Assembly: GCA_045661345.1 (NCBI GenBank)
Contig: JAZRFM010000010.1
Location: 124,001 to 188,000 of the forward strand
DNA: 64,000 bases
Source of the DNA: RUG12461 sp045661345
GTDB lineage: Bacteria; Bacillota; Clostridia; Lachnospirales; Lachnospiraceae
Reading direction: 5' to 3'
A program made the translations under genes and the position numbers. Below are positions 43,485-52,312 of the stretch, one piece after another. A model generated the notes under the pieces. That model made no database searches. It saw nothing but the letters and a program-made list of their open reading frames with translations, and was not told the DNA's origin. Positions within the stretch are counted from its first letter, which is position 1, and the number at the start of each line of letters is the position of its first letter.

Positions 43485-44384
43485 ATGGTTTCGAAAGATT
43501 CATTAGAAGAGTTACTGAAAAAAAAGGTACCATTGCAGGCGAAGAGAATTAAGGAGGCCTTTCAAAGCATAGAACAGGAAGATGAGAGAGAATTGCTTGA
43601 TTATGTTGACTTGTGGCTAAAAAAAGGGTATTCTCTTGAATCGATTGTAGATTGCTACAAGTTTATAGTGGATGTGACAAACCGGGAACAGTTGCTGTAT
43701 GCACGCAAGTCAGAAGGATATCAAAAGACTCAAACAGGAGTGGATAAAAACGTGTATGCAGACGCCGATTATATGAGAAAGTATATGTTGGGTTTGGCAA
43801 TCAGCATGTTTATATGGAAGCAACACATAGAATTGTACCATTTTTTCAAGGAGAGAGTTGACAATAATGCGGATCATGGTGGAAGATACCTTGAAATAGG
43901 TGCAGGTCATGGATTATTTGCAAGGTATGCATTACGTAAAGGAGACTTTTCGAAATATTGTTTTATAGATATCAGTCAAACTGGAATAGAACTGACAAGG
44001 GAATGCTTGGAAAGTGTAAATGATGGCGATAACTTGAGATTTCAATGCCTTGATTTTTTAGATACCAAGGAACAAGATAATTATTCGTTTATCTGTGCAG
44101 GAGAAGTGATAGAGGCTGTTCCTGATGCTAGAGCATTTTTGAAGAGATGTACTGAGGCATTAAAATGGGGGGGGGTACTATATCTTTCCGCTCCGATTAA
44201 CACTGCTGTGCCGGACACAGTGACATTGTTTGGGACGATAGAGAATCTAGAGGCTTTAATAAAGGAGGTTGGCCTTTTGATAAAAGACCATATTTATTGT
44301 CCATATTATCGCCTGTCTTTAGAGGAGTCAATAGAGAAACATATGCCTATTAATGTGGGTTATTTGCTGGAAAAACAAAGATGA
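43485..44384 (+). CDS. Class I methyltransferase of the acyl-carrier cassette
   Basis: 299 residues. An N-terminal helical segment (1-125) is followed by a Rossmann methyltransferase with RYLEIGAGHGLFARYAL (134-150), FIDISQTGIELT and FICAGEVIEAVPDA. It starts one base after the adenylation gene, so it likely acts in the same pathway, possibly on the carrier-bound acyl group or the amino sugar. A run of nine Gs (44167-44175) lies in the gene at the codons for WGGV and is a potential slip site. Confidence 0.82.
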   Translation: MVSKDSLEELLKKKVPLQAKRIKEAFQSIEQEDERELLDYVDLWLKKGYSLESIVDCYKFIVDVTNREQLLYARKSEGYQKTQTGVDKNVYADADYMRKYMLGLAISMFIWKQHIELYHFFKERVDNNADHGGRYLEIGAGHGLFARYALRKGDFSKYCFIDISQTGIELTRECLESVNDGDNLRFQCLDFLDTKEQDNYSFICAGEVIEAVPDARAFLKRCTEALKWGGVLYLSAPINTAVPDTVTLFGTIENLEALIKEVGLLIKDHIYCPYYRLSLEESIEKHMPINVGYLLEKQR

Positions 44385-44421
44385 TTTGAAGAAAAAGTTA
44401 TCCTGTCAAGAGGAATGAAAT

Positions 44422-45396
44422 ATGGCTATTTCAATGGTCCCATTTAATGAAGAAGATCTTATGGGTGTAATTAGGTGTTTGAAACGAAATTATCCCAATT
44501 TTGGTGGATGGGATAATGTGCAGATGGAGCATTGGTTGGATCCGGTAATTCGGTATAAATGGTCGATCAACAATGATGTTTCTGAAAAAGACTTTCCTTA
44601 CAAATACGGGGTTACAATCAAGGACGATGGCCGAGTCGTGGGATGGTTGGGAAATATTGTGTCTATTAGATACAGTCATGAAGGCTGGAAGTATATATAT
44701 GGATCTCCGACCACATGGGCAATCGATAAGAAGTACAATATGTATCTGTTTAAAGCGCTCACGTTGTTGTACAGTAACATAGATGTCGTATCTGAGTTTA
44801 CAGCAAGAGAGTCCGTTCGGGAGATATTAAAGAAAAAGTACAGATTTGAAGTGAAAAGTACAAAGAACTACAGGTTTCGACCGATTCCTTGTTTTCGTTG
44901 CCGCAGAATGATGATAGAACCTATAACGAGCGAGGATTTCACATATTCAGGAGAGATAGATCAATCTGTTATCAAAGATCATTTGGCGCTGGAGTTTTTC
45001 TATATATTTCGATTTAAACGGAAAAAAGATGGTGAAGACGGTTATCTCTTTTGTAAGACATACAAAGAAGACAGTATACGGATAAGAATTCTCAGGGTAA
45101 TCAACCCCAAACTGTTTGCAGATAATTGTCAGGAAATTGTATGGGAAATAGAACGCTTTATCTTCTTTCCCACGAGAAAAAGTTCTTTTACTATGACAAA
45201 AGACATTCTTCGATTCGTAAAAAAGAAAAAGAATATAGATATAGAATGTGATTCATTGCTCCTGCATGGACACAAACCGAAGCATCATTATTACAAGGAG
45301 TTTGAGGTGTGCCGCATGTTTAGAAATCCAAATAGAATTAATGTGGAATACGATTTTCTTTACTCGGAGTTAGCTTGCTTGAACAGCGAAATATAA
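44422..45396 (+). CDS. GNAT-like acyltransferase candidate of the acyl-carrier cassette
   Basis: 324 residues, soluble. The first half has the GNAT pattern: ISMVPFNEEDLMGVIRCLKRNY (helix), KDDGRVVGWLGNIVSIRYS (strands), then YIYGSPTTWAIDKKYNMYLFKAL where the acyl-CoA or acyl-carrier loop lies. The second half is a second, more diverged copy-like region ending in a short hydrophobic tail. It may move the aminoacyl group from the carrier to the amine produced by PIG-L or WecE. Assignment to GNAT is moderate, the role is inference. Confidence 0.65.
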   Translation: MAISMVPFNEEDLMGVIRCLKRNYPNFGGWDNVQMEHWLDPVIRYKWSINNDVSEKDFPYKYGVTIKDDGRVVGWLGNIVSIRYSHEGWKYIYGSPTTWAIDKKYNMYLFKALTLLYSNIDVVSEFTARESVREILKKKYRFEVKSTKNYRFRPIPCFRCRRMMIEPITSEDFTYSGEIDQSVIKDHLALEFFYIFRFKRKKDGEDGYLFCKTYKEDSIRIRILRVINPKLFADNCQEIVWEIERFIFFPTRKSSFTMTKDILRFVKKKKNIDIECDSLLLHGHKPKHHYYKEFEVCRMFRNPNRINVEYDFLYSELACLNSEI

Positions 45397-45400
45397 GAAT

Positions 45401-46243
45401 ATGGATACATATACAACACATATAAAATCAAAAAACGGCTGGTTTGATATAGATCTTAAAGAGCTGTTTCGCTATAGAGACTTGATTTTTCTGTTTTTTA
45501 AGCGAAATTATACTACGAGATACAAGCAGACTATTTTAGGTCCCTTATGGCTTATCTTGAATCCGCTTATGACGGTTAGCCTGTATGCCCTTGTTTTTGG
45601 AGGGTTAGCCGGCCTATCGGATAGTGGTGCACCACAATTCGTGTTTTATCTATGCAGTAACGCATTATGGTCATTTTTTTCGATAAGCATCACACAAACG
45701 GCAAGTACTTTTACGGCAAATGCGCAGATCATGGGCAAGGTATACTTCCCAAGGCTAGTGATGCCTATTTCTTCTGTAATAACGGGAGGACTTGACCTTG
45801 TGGTACAGCTTGGAATGCTGGTATGCATAATGGTCGGTTATGCCATAGCAGGCTTTCACTTTGGACTTGGCTTTACTGTGTTATTGGCACCGGTTTTGGT
45901 TATTCAAGCGGGGCTACTCGGTCTTGGATGCGGAATTATTGTTGCTGCATGTACAACGAAGTATCGGGATTTGAGTATTTTAGTCGGGTTTGGAGTTCAG
46001 ATATGGATGTATGCGTCACCGGTTGTATATACGGTAGATAAGATACCCAAAAGCTTGACTACATTGTATATGTGCATGAATCCGATGAGTCCGATCATGG
46101 AGTGCTGGCGTAATACAACGATCGGAACGGGGAGTTTTCAGTGGGGTTACTGGATTGTCAGTTGGGTTGAAACAGTCATTTTTCTGCTCATAGGGGTTGT
46201 GTTGTTTAGCAGTGTTGAAAAGACATTTATGGATACGGTATAA
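45401..46243 (+). CDS. wzm: ABC-2 polysaccharide exporter permease (second copy)
   Basis: 280 residues with six spans. The family segment is LIFLFFKRNYTTRYKQTILGPLW, followed by NPLMTVSLYALVFGGLAGL and the CTTKYRDLSILVGFGVQ loop. It is clearly different in sequence from the permease at 13956 and closer to permeases of teichoic-acid or O-antigen exporters with an RYKQTILG start. It pairs with the ATPase that follows after 3 bases. Two Wzm/Wzt sets in one locus suggest two export routes or polymers. Confidence 0.93.
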   Translation: MDTYTTHIKSKNGWFDIDLKELFRYRDLIFLFFKRNYTTRYKQTILGPLWLILNPLMTVSLYALVFGGLAGLSDSGAPQFVFYLCSNALWSFFSISITQTASTFTANAQIMGKVYFPRLVMPISSVITGGLDLVVQLGMLVCIMVGYAIAGFHFGLGFTVLLAPVLVIQAGLLGLGCGIIVAACTTKYRDLSILVGFGVQIWMYASPVVYTVDKIPKSLTTLYMCMNPMSPIMECWRNTTIGTGSFQWGYWIVSWVETVIFLLIGVVLFSSVEKTFMDTV

Positions 46244-46246
46244 GTG

Positions 46247-47521
46247 ATGTCTGAATTAGCGATTAAAATAGAAAATCTGAAGAAGCGCTACATGCTCGGA
46301 GCGATAGGTGGAAGAACTTTGAATGCCGAGCTTCAGTCGTGGTGGGCGCGGAAGAGAGGGAAGGAGGACCCGAATGTCAGAATAGGGGAATCTGTCGGAG
46401 ACTACGGAGAGACATTTCTTGCGCTTGACGGAATAAATTTGGAAGTAAAAAAAGGAGAAGTGCTGGGGATTATTGGTGCAAATGGCGCCGGAAAATCAAC
46501 GCTTCTAAAAATACTGTCACGTGTGACTGCCCCCACGGAGGGGGATATTTGGATCGATGGAAGAATTTCTTCGATGCTTGAAGTGGGTACAGGGTTTCAT
46601 GGAGAACTGACAGGCCGAGAGAATATATATATGAATGGCGCCATCTTAGGGATGACGAAAAAAGAGGTGGATGCCAAATTAGAGTCTATCATTGATTTTT
46701 CAGAGTGCCGACAGTTTATTGACACTCCTGTAAAACGATATTCTTCCGGAATGTACGTAAAACTTGCTTTTGCGGTTGCATCGCATTTGGATGCGGAGAT
46801 CATGGTTATGGATGAGGTGCTCGCAGTAGGGGACATGGCATTTCAAAAAAAATGTCTCGGGAAAATGGGAGACGAGGCAAAAAGTGGAAAAACCGTTCTA
46901 TATGTAAGCCATAATATGTCTACAATCAGAAATCTATGTACTAGATGTATCGTAATGAACAAAGGACATATTATTTTTGAAGGAGATGTTGAGAAGGCGA
47001 TATCAATTTATATGAATGGTGCCGGGGACGATTTTCCGGTATTCTATGATGTGAAGGATTTGAGAAGGGGCAATCCCAATCTTAGAAGGAATGTATGGAT
47101 TAAAGAAGTAGAATTCATTGATAGGGGTAAAGCAATCTATGGGACAGATGAAAAGGTGCGTCTGCTTGTAAGATGGGATGCATTAGAGGACTACGAAGAC
47201 GTAAAACTTCGAGTTGCCGTGAAATATGCAGGAGCGGTAAATGTAGGAATGGCTGAGTCAAGACAGTCAGTACAGGCAAAAAAGGGACATAGTTACCAGT
47301 CTGTTTTTGAATATGATGCCTCTAATCTATGTGGTGGAATCTATTATTTTAAACTGTTTCTTTTTTCACATGACCCTGTGGGAAATGTGTATGATTTAGA
47401 TGGTGCTATTGCTGAATTATATTTTGAATTAGTGGAAAATTCTGTTGGAAAAAGTGTATGGCTCCAGAATTATTGGGGGAATGTGCGTCTTAACCGGCTA
47501 GAGTATTTGGGAGAACTGTGA
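46247..47521 (+). CDS. wzt: ABC polysaccharide exporter ATPase with C-terminal domain (second copy)
   Basis: 424 residues from ATG 46247 (GTG 46244 also in frame). Walker A GANGAGKS (77-84), LEVGTGFHGELTGRENIYMN, signature YSSGMYVKLAF (165-175), Walker B IMVMDE (185-190), H-loop VSHNMS. A long insertion before Walker A (20-55, LQSWWARKRGKE) is usual for Wzt/TagH-type proteins. The C-terminal beta-sandwich (about 275-424) would bind the polymer end. It overlaps the next small gene (TGATG). Confidence 0.93.
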   Translation: MSELAIKIENLKKRYMLGAIGGRTLNAELQSWWARKRGKEDPNVRIGESVGDYGETFLALDGINLEVKKGEVLGIIGANGAGKSTLLKILSRVTAPTEGDIWIDGRISSMLEVGTGFHGELTGRENIYMNGAILGMTKKEVDAKLESIIDFSECRQFIDTPVKRYSSGMYVKLAFAVASHLDAEIMVMDEVLAVGDMAFQKKCLGKMGDEAKSGKTVLYVSHNMSTIRNLCTRCIVMNKGHIIFEGDVEKAISIYMNGAGDDFPVFYDVKDLRRGNPNLRRNVWIKEVEFIDRGKAIYGTDEKVRLLVRWDALEDYEDVKLRVAVKYAGAVNVGMAESRQSVQAKKGHSYQSVFEYDASNLCGGIYYFKLFLFSHDPVGNVYDLDGAIAELYFELVENSVGKSVWLQNYWGNVRLNRLEYLGEL

Positions 47522-47742
47522 TGGGTGAGAAGATCAGAGATTTGTCATCGTTCCAGGTAGGAGCAGTTGAAACGAAAATTGAGCTGAACGATGGATATGA
47601 TACCTTCGCAAAATACGATATTCATATACAGAGCGATGCATTTCAGATTGGGCTTACTGATCGGGAATTTATGAGATTTGCGGCAGTTGTAATTGATGCA
47701 AAGAAAAAACTCAACGAATTGAAAGGAATGACGGATGTCTAA
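47521..47742 (+). CDS. Small protein, single copy of a domain shared with the next two genes
   Basis: 73 residues from ATG 47521, overlapping the Wzt stop. The whole protein is one small domain: two or three strands (VETKIELNDG, then DIHIQSDAFQIGLT) and a long helix (DREFMRFAAVVIDAKKKLNEL). The same strand-helix pattern, IHI..x..A..h.LT..EF..F, occurs at the start of the 47735 protein and, more weakly, in the 48752 protein. Function unknown. Position after the exporter ATPase suggests polymer-end recognition or regulation, as inference. Confidence 0.75.
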   Translation: MGEKIRDLSSFQVGAVETKIELNDGYDTFAKYDIHIQSDAFQIGLTDREFMRFAAVVIDAKKKLNELKGMTDV

Positions 47743-48724
47743 TCCAGCAGTTTATCTTCTTTCAGAAGGTACTATTCGAGGTATTCGGATAAGAATAGAG
47801 GACAATTTGGGTGAATCCATACATATCCATTACGGTGCGATAAGGGTGTCCTTAACAATAAAAGAGTTTGAACAGTTTTATAGGAGTGTGCGTAAGGCAG
47901 TAGAAGAATTGCTTTTTCTGGAAGATATCGAGACCAATCAAATGGAGGAGGCCATGCTGGTTTATATTGGAGCAAACAATGGTGATACTTCAGAAGGAGA
48001 TACGAATCGTAACGGTAGTTTTTCTAATCAGAGGAAGGCGCTGGAGAGAAAAATCAGGGGAAGTGCACATCGAGCAAAAATAAAACTATTAACACAAAAA
48101 AAGGAGATTGACCGGAAAAAGAATGCGCAGAGTATGCCATCATTAAATGATGTAACTTTTTGGATGGAGCATGAGAGGATTGCGTATTATTTGCTTGAAC
48201 ATAGTACTGTTTTAGACGATACTGATATATGTTGCAGCGTGATTGTCAGTGATTTAAAGAAGGTGGGAAGGAAGTACAACTTATTTGTGGATCGAGGATA
48301 TGAGGGATACGATATTCTGTATTCAATTTCTGCACCTATGATGCTGCAAACACTTGACGGGAGAGTGATGATTAGCGAGTGCCTGTGCTGTAAAAGCCGT
48401 TTTGAAAAGGATATTCTTCCATTGGATAAGTATTGCAACCATTATGCATGGAATCATGTCTATACAAATGAGAAAGGTATCAGATGTGCAGATCCTAACA
48501 CGGTTTTGTTATATTTGATCACTACAAGCATGCTTGAGAAACTGGCTTTTTCAGAAGAAGATAAGGAATATGTAACGCATCACTTGGAGCACTTGGACGA
48601 TATTGAAATGCAGAAGATGATGAAAAGAGTGTTTTTTTGCTATTCCGACTTGCTGATAAAGCTACTAAAATCGAGCAAGTATGAAGAAGCAGTTGAAAAA
48701 TATGTTTCATTTATAGATTATTAG
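47735..48724 (+). CDS. Unrecognised protein with the shared small N-terminal domain
   Basis: 329 residues, overlapping the previous gene by 8 bases, with AAAGGA upstream. Residues 1-70 repeat the small domain of the previous protein (SIHIHYGAIRVSLT, then IKEFEQFYRSVRKAVEELL). A charged linker rich in K, R and Q (95-130) leads to a helical C-terminal domain (about 140-329; DVTFWMEHERIAYYLLE, CADPNTVLLYLITTSMLEKLAF). The latter part recalls nucleotidyltransferase-like proteins that end in a helical HLL..K segment, but no active-site aspartate pair is clear. Confidence 0.7.
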   Translation: MSNPAVYLLSEGTIRGIRIRIEDNLGESIHIHYGAIRVSLTIKEFEQFYRSVRKAVEELLFLEDIETNQMEEAMLVYIGANNGDTSEGDTNRNGSFSNQRKALERKIRGSAHRAKIKLLTQKKEIDRKKNAQSMPSLNDVTFWMEHERIAYYLLEHSTVLDDTDICCSVIVSDLKKVGRKYNLFVDRGYEGYDILYSISAPMMLQTLDGRVMISECLCCKSRFEKDILPLDKYCNHYAWNHVYTNEKGIRCADPNTVLLYLITTSMLEKLAFSEEDKEYVTHHLEHLDDIEMQKMMKRVFFCYSDLLIKLLKSSKYEEAVEKYVSFIDY

Positions 48725-48751
48725 GGCGAGCATGGGGGAGAAGCATTTTAG

Positions 48752-49645
48752 ATGGCTAAATTTGAAGTGAACGAAGGGCACTTTCATCTGGAAGTGACAG
48801 AGGATGATAAAGGGCAGAACGTATTCACTTTTTTTTTTGAAAGGGTGATTTTACGATATACGCCTAAGCTATTTATGGGTTTTGCCTCAACCATTATTAC
48901 AGCGGAGGAGAAAATTTGTTCGAACAACGGGATGCCCTGTATGAACGGATGTGTTCTTGCGGAAGAAAAGGATTATTTGAATGAATTCATACAAGTCATA
49001 GCGGAAGACCAGGAAGAGATAGTGCTGATTGTTGGAAGCTTTCTTGTAAGATTCAATTATGAAGAGTATGCGATTTTCGCTGATTGTGTGAAGAAAACCA
49101 TGGATTATCTTCTTATGGAAAAGGAGATAGATCCAACGATGATTGACATAAATGCTTTGGATTGGGGATGGCTTTCATTATATGATGAAATAAAAACAAT
49201 AACGCCTATAAGGTATAAGATAGGGGAAATGTATGGTCTGAAGAATCTTTTTCAAAAAAAATATTTGCAAGCGATCGTTCCCCTGAAAAGAAGTGACTAT
49301 GTACAGGCGTTTCGTTATTTTGATACGGAAACGGAGACATTTAGACCGAATCCATACATAGATGACGAGGAAAATAAGAGGCTGACAGGACTCTTTTCAT
49401 TTTTAAAAGAGAATAGATATCCTTATAATAACGAGAGAATTTTGATAGATGAGTATGGTGACATATGGAATGGCTACCATAGAGCGGCATGCCTGCTTTA
49501 TATTTATGGAGCGGAGAAAGAAATAGAGGTCAATCAAATTATTTTTAAAGACAAGTCTATTGTGAAACCTCCAATAATCAAAACGCTTGTCAGAGTGAAA
49601 GCCGGAATAAAAGGACGGGTCAGGCAGGGGCTGCAGAAAGGGTAG
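48752..49645 (+). CDS. ParB-like-domain protein with shared N-terminal domain
   Basis: 297 residues. The N-terminal 120 residues contain a diverged copy of the shared domain (IVLIVGSFLVRFNYEEY, 90-106, then a helix to 120). The C-terminal half (170-260) ends in ERILIDEYGDIWNGYHRAAC (228-247), the sequence pattern of ParB/sulfiredoxin-like folds (DxxGxxxNGHHRAA). ParB-like kinase or phosphotransferase domains occur in glycan loci and could phosphorylate a sugar or the polymer end. A basic tail (RVKAGIKGRVRQGLQKG) follows. The assignment of the ParB fold is moderate. Confidence 0.68.
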   Translation: MAKFEVNEGHFHLEVTEDDKGQNVFTFFFERVILRYTPKLFMGFASTIITAEEKICSNNGMPCMNGCVLAEEKDYLNEFIQVIAEDQEEIVLIVGSFLVRFNYEEYAIFADCVKKTMDYLLMEKEIDPTMIDINALDWGWLSLYDEIKTITPIRYKIGEMYGLKNLFQKKYLQAIVPLKRSDYVQAFRYFDTETETFRPNPYIDDEENKRLTGLFSFLKENRYPYNNERILIDEYGDIWNGYHRAACLLYIYGAEKEIEVNQIIFKDKSIVKPPIIKTLVRVKAGIKGRVRQGLQKG

Positions 49646-49646
49646 C

Positions 49647-50192
49647 ATGTGGTCGCATCTGGATTGTTTCAGGGAAGAATTAAATAAACTGGAGTATGTG
49701 ATTTTGCGTAATACAGAGAATCCTTTTTGCGATGAATCCCTCGACGAGGATACGGATATATTATGCAGGAGTAAAGAACAGCTGTGTGACATACTTGCTT
49801 TGGAGCCTGTCTCAAATACATCGGTTTATAACTACTATACTTTGATAGATGGGAAACGCGTACGAATTGACATCAGAGAGATTGGAGACGGATATTATGA
49901 TGATAGATGGGAAGAATTGCTTCTATCAAGGAGAATCATGCAAAATGGAGTGTATGTTTTAGGGGAAGAAGACTATTATTATACTATTTTATACCACGTA
50001 CTGATACATAAGCATGAGATTTCCGGTAAATATGTCGATTTACTGCATACGTATCGATATGGTCGTACAATATACGTGGAGATGAGGGATTACTTAAAGA
50101 GGAACCGCATACGGATTATCAGACCAAAAGATAAGGGCGTTTCGTTCAATAAGAAGAACTATTATATTTTGAAAGCGCTCATGTGCTTATAA
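49647..50192 (+). CDS. Nucleotidyltransferase-like protein
   Basis: 181 residues, starting one base after the previous stop. The beginning KLEYVILRNTENPFCDESLDE and DTDILCRS (32-42, with D35 and D37) follow the pattern of NTP_transf_5-like proteins, in which an arginine-asparagine pair precedes a DxD metal site. Later, KRVRIDIREIGDGYYD and EEDYYYTILYHVLIHKHEISG fit the helical half of the same group. Together with the ParB-like neighbour this may form a kinase/nucleotidyltransferase pair that caps or decorates the polymer. Function inferred only. Confidence 0.65.
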   Translation: MWSHLDCFREELNKLEYVILRNTENPFCDESLDEDTDILCRSKEQLCDILALEPVSNTSVYNYYTLIDGKRVRIDIREIGDGYYDDRWEELLLSRRIMQNGVYVLGEEDYYYTILYHVLIHKHEISGKYVDLLHTYRYGRTIYVEMRDYLKRNRIRIIRPKDKGVSFNKKNYYILKALMCL

Positions 50193-50199
50193 CTTATAA

Positions 50200-51204
50200 A
50201 TGGATGAAACTATGAATGCGAAGTATTCTGTGGTTATCAGAACACATAATGAGACAGAAGAATTAGTCAATAGTATAAAAAGTGTTCAGGTACAAACATG
50301 CAAAGATTGGGAATTGATCATCATTGATGATGGATCAATGGAACAAACAGCCTGCATAGCAGAGGAGTATGCGAGACAGGATAAGCGAATCCATGTAATC
50401 CATCAGGACAACCAGGGTGGGTTAGGTGCATTCAGGAGAGGCATCCAAGAAGCGAAGGGTCAGTATCTTGCTTTTTTAGATGCAGGAGATACCTATGATC
50501 CCGGTTATCTTGAGGAGGCAAATCGGATCTTCGATGGGGATGAAGAAGAGATTGATATGGTTCTTTTCGGGTTGCGTGAGATCTTCCCGGATCATGATGA
50601 AGAGCATTTCCTTGCGACGGAGAAAAAGATACTTACCCCCAAGGAGCTATTGATCTATATGGAACGGACGGTTTCGTTTTATGGATTGGCATTGCGGGTC
50701 ACGCGAAGAGATGCTTTTTCTTATTCGAAGGAGGAGGAATTATTTTACGATAGAGTTGGGAAAAGCGGAAACTATGGAGATGATTTATACTTATTGACAC
50801 CATTGCTCCGGAGTTGTCGAAGAGTATATGTTTCCGATAAGCCGTTGTATGGATATAGATATGATGAGAACAGCTTATCACACTATTTTCCGATTTATAC
50901 ATGGGACGATGCATGGAACCGCAATCGACTTGTGGGCTTCACATATCGTATAATAAAGAGTTGCGGCTGGTTGGATGAGGAGATGGAAAAGTATATCCGT
51001 AAACATGCAGTTACGTTACTTGTGCCATGTGCCAAATGGATTGTCCGACATAATGTGAGAGACAGGAAAGTGCAACGGCAGTTTAAAAAAGATTTGTTCT
51101 TTCGTAAGGTAGTTGCACATGGGGCTATTGGAAGAGATGATTTATCGGAAATGAAAGGTCGATTTGCGATGAGGATTTTTGGCCTCATGGTAGTGTTTTC
51201 ATAA
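50200..51204 (+). CDS. Family 2 glycosyltransferase
   Basis: 334 residues. GT-A core: YSVVIRTHNETEELVNSI, IIIDDGSMEQT (about 41-51), QGGLGAFRRGIQEAKGQY and the FLDAGDTYD metal site, in which glycine replaces the first aspartate of a typical DxDD. The C-terminal 150 residues are helical and basic. The ATG at 50200 has no clear ribosome site; an in-frame ATG at 50212 is equally possible. Last gene of the AT-rich section. Substrate unknown. Confidence 0.88.
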   Translation: MDETMNAKYSVVIRTHNETEELVNSIKSVQVQTCKDWELIIIDDGSMEQTACIAEEYARQDKRIHVIHQDNQGGLGAFRRGIQEAKGQYLAFLDAGDTYDPGYLEEANRIFDGDEEEIDMVLFGLREIFPDHDEEHFLATEKKILTPKELLIYMERTVSFYGLALRVTRRDAFSYSKEEELFYDRVGKSGNYGDDLYLLTPLLRSCRRVYVSDKPLYGYRYDENSLSHYFPIYTWDDAWNRNRLVGFTYRIIKSCGWLDEEMEKYIRKHAVTLLVPCAKWIVRHNVRDRKVQRQFKKDLFFRKVVAHGAIGRDDLSEMKGRFAMRIFGLMVVFS

Positions 51205-51226
51205 TAGACAAAGAGAGACTGAGAAG

Positions 51227-52312
51227 ATGGAACTATCAGTTGCTTTACCTGATTACAGGCGCAAAACGACCATGCCGGATGTACACCTGCTGACTGTGAT
51301 CGTTCCAGCTTATGGAGTGGATAATTATCTGGAAGAGTGTATTCAGAGTATTTGCAGACAGAACTATAATCATTTGGAAATAGTATTGGTGGATGACGGC
51401 GCAGAAGGGCGAGAACCGGAAATCTGTGATCAATATGCGTTGGTAGATAATCGAATTCAGGTCATTCATAAAGAGAATGAAGGTCTTGTAGCTGCAAGAA
51501 AAAGTGGACTTGAAAAAGCAACCGGAGAATATGTTACGTTTGTGGACGGCGACGATTATCTTCAGCCGGATTATTATGAACGCATGATGAAAATCGTGGA
51601 GGAAGAAGATCCTGACCTGGTTGCAGTTGGTATTACGAAAATCTATGAGGATGGAAAGGAAGAACAGATTATTCAATCGATTGCTGATGGGATATATGAA
51701 GGCGATCAGCTGAAGACCTTGTTTCGTAATATGAATTGCGCTGACGGTAGATTTTATGAACCGGGGATTTTCCCATCGACATGTCTGAAAATCTATCGAA
51801 GAGATCTTCTGGAGAAGATTCTGCCGACAGTACCGAATTCGATTAGAATGGGCGAAGATGCGGCAATTACGTACCCATATTTATTAAACTGTCACAAAGT
51901 GGCAGTGGCATCTTCGATTTGCGGTTACTATTATCGAATGGTGCCCGATTCCATGACGACAAGAGCGGATGCATCCCTTTTTACAGGATCTTCAGCATTA
52001 TATGTACATCTTTTTCCATATTATCAGGAGGCATCAGATGAATGTGTGCAGAAACAGCTGGAATACTACCGGGCTTATCTGATGTACCTGGCGATTAATT
52101 ATTGGATGGCGGGTGTGAAGCCTGCGAATGTACATGGGAAGGTTGCGGAAATGCGAAAGCTGGCAGCGGGAACAGAGTTGTTTTCCCATCTGGAGCGTAT
52201 GTTAGATTTGGATTTGCCGCGGTCACTTTCGGTATACACAAGACTATTACGTAAATCGCGGTGGAAAGCATTTGAAATGGTTTTATTTGCGAGGGCTGTG
52301 CGTGGGACATAA
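51227..52312 (+). CDS. Family 2 glycosyltransferase
   Basis: 361 residues. It begins with 18 polar residues, then LLTVIVPAYGVDNYLEECI, IVLVDDGAEGREPEIC (52-67), NEGLVAARKSGLEKATGEY and FVDGDDYLQPDYYE as metal site. GT2 enzymes with this C-terminal extension (YLMYLAINYWMAG, 285-298) are common in capsule loci. It overlaps the next GT4 gene by 11 bases. AGAGACTGAGAAG upstream gives a moderate ribosome site. Confidence 0.9.
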   Translation: MELSVALPDYRRKTTMPDVHLLTVIVPAYGVDNYLEECIQSICRQNYNHLEIVLVDDGAEGREPEICDQYALVDNRIQVIHKENEGLVAARKSGLEKATGEYVTFVDGDDYLQPDYYERMMKIVEEEDPDLVAVGITKIYEDGKEEQIIQSIADGIYEGDQLKTLFRNMNCADGRFYEPGIFPSTCLKIYRRDLLEKILPTVPNSIRMGEDAAITYPYLLNCHKVAVASSICGYYYRMVPDSMTTRADASLFTGSSALYVHLFPYYQEASDECVQKQLEYYRAYLMYLAINYWMAGVKPANVHGKVAEMRKLAAGTELFSHLERMLDLDLPRSLSVYTRLLRKSRWKAFEMVLFARAVRGT

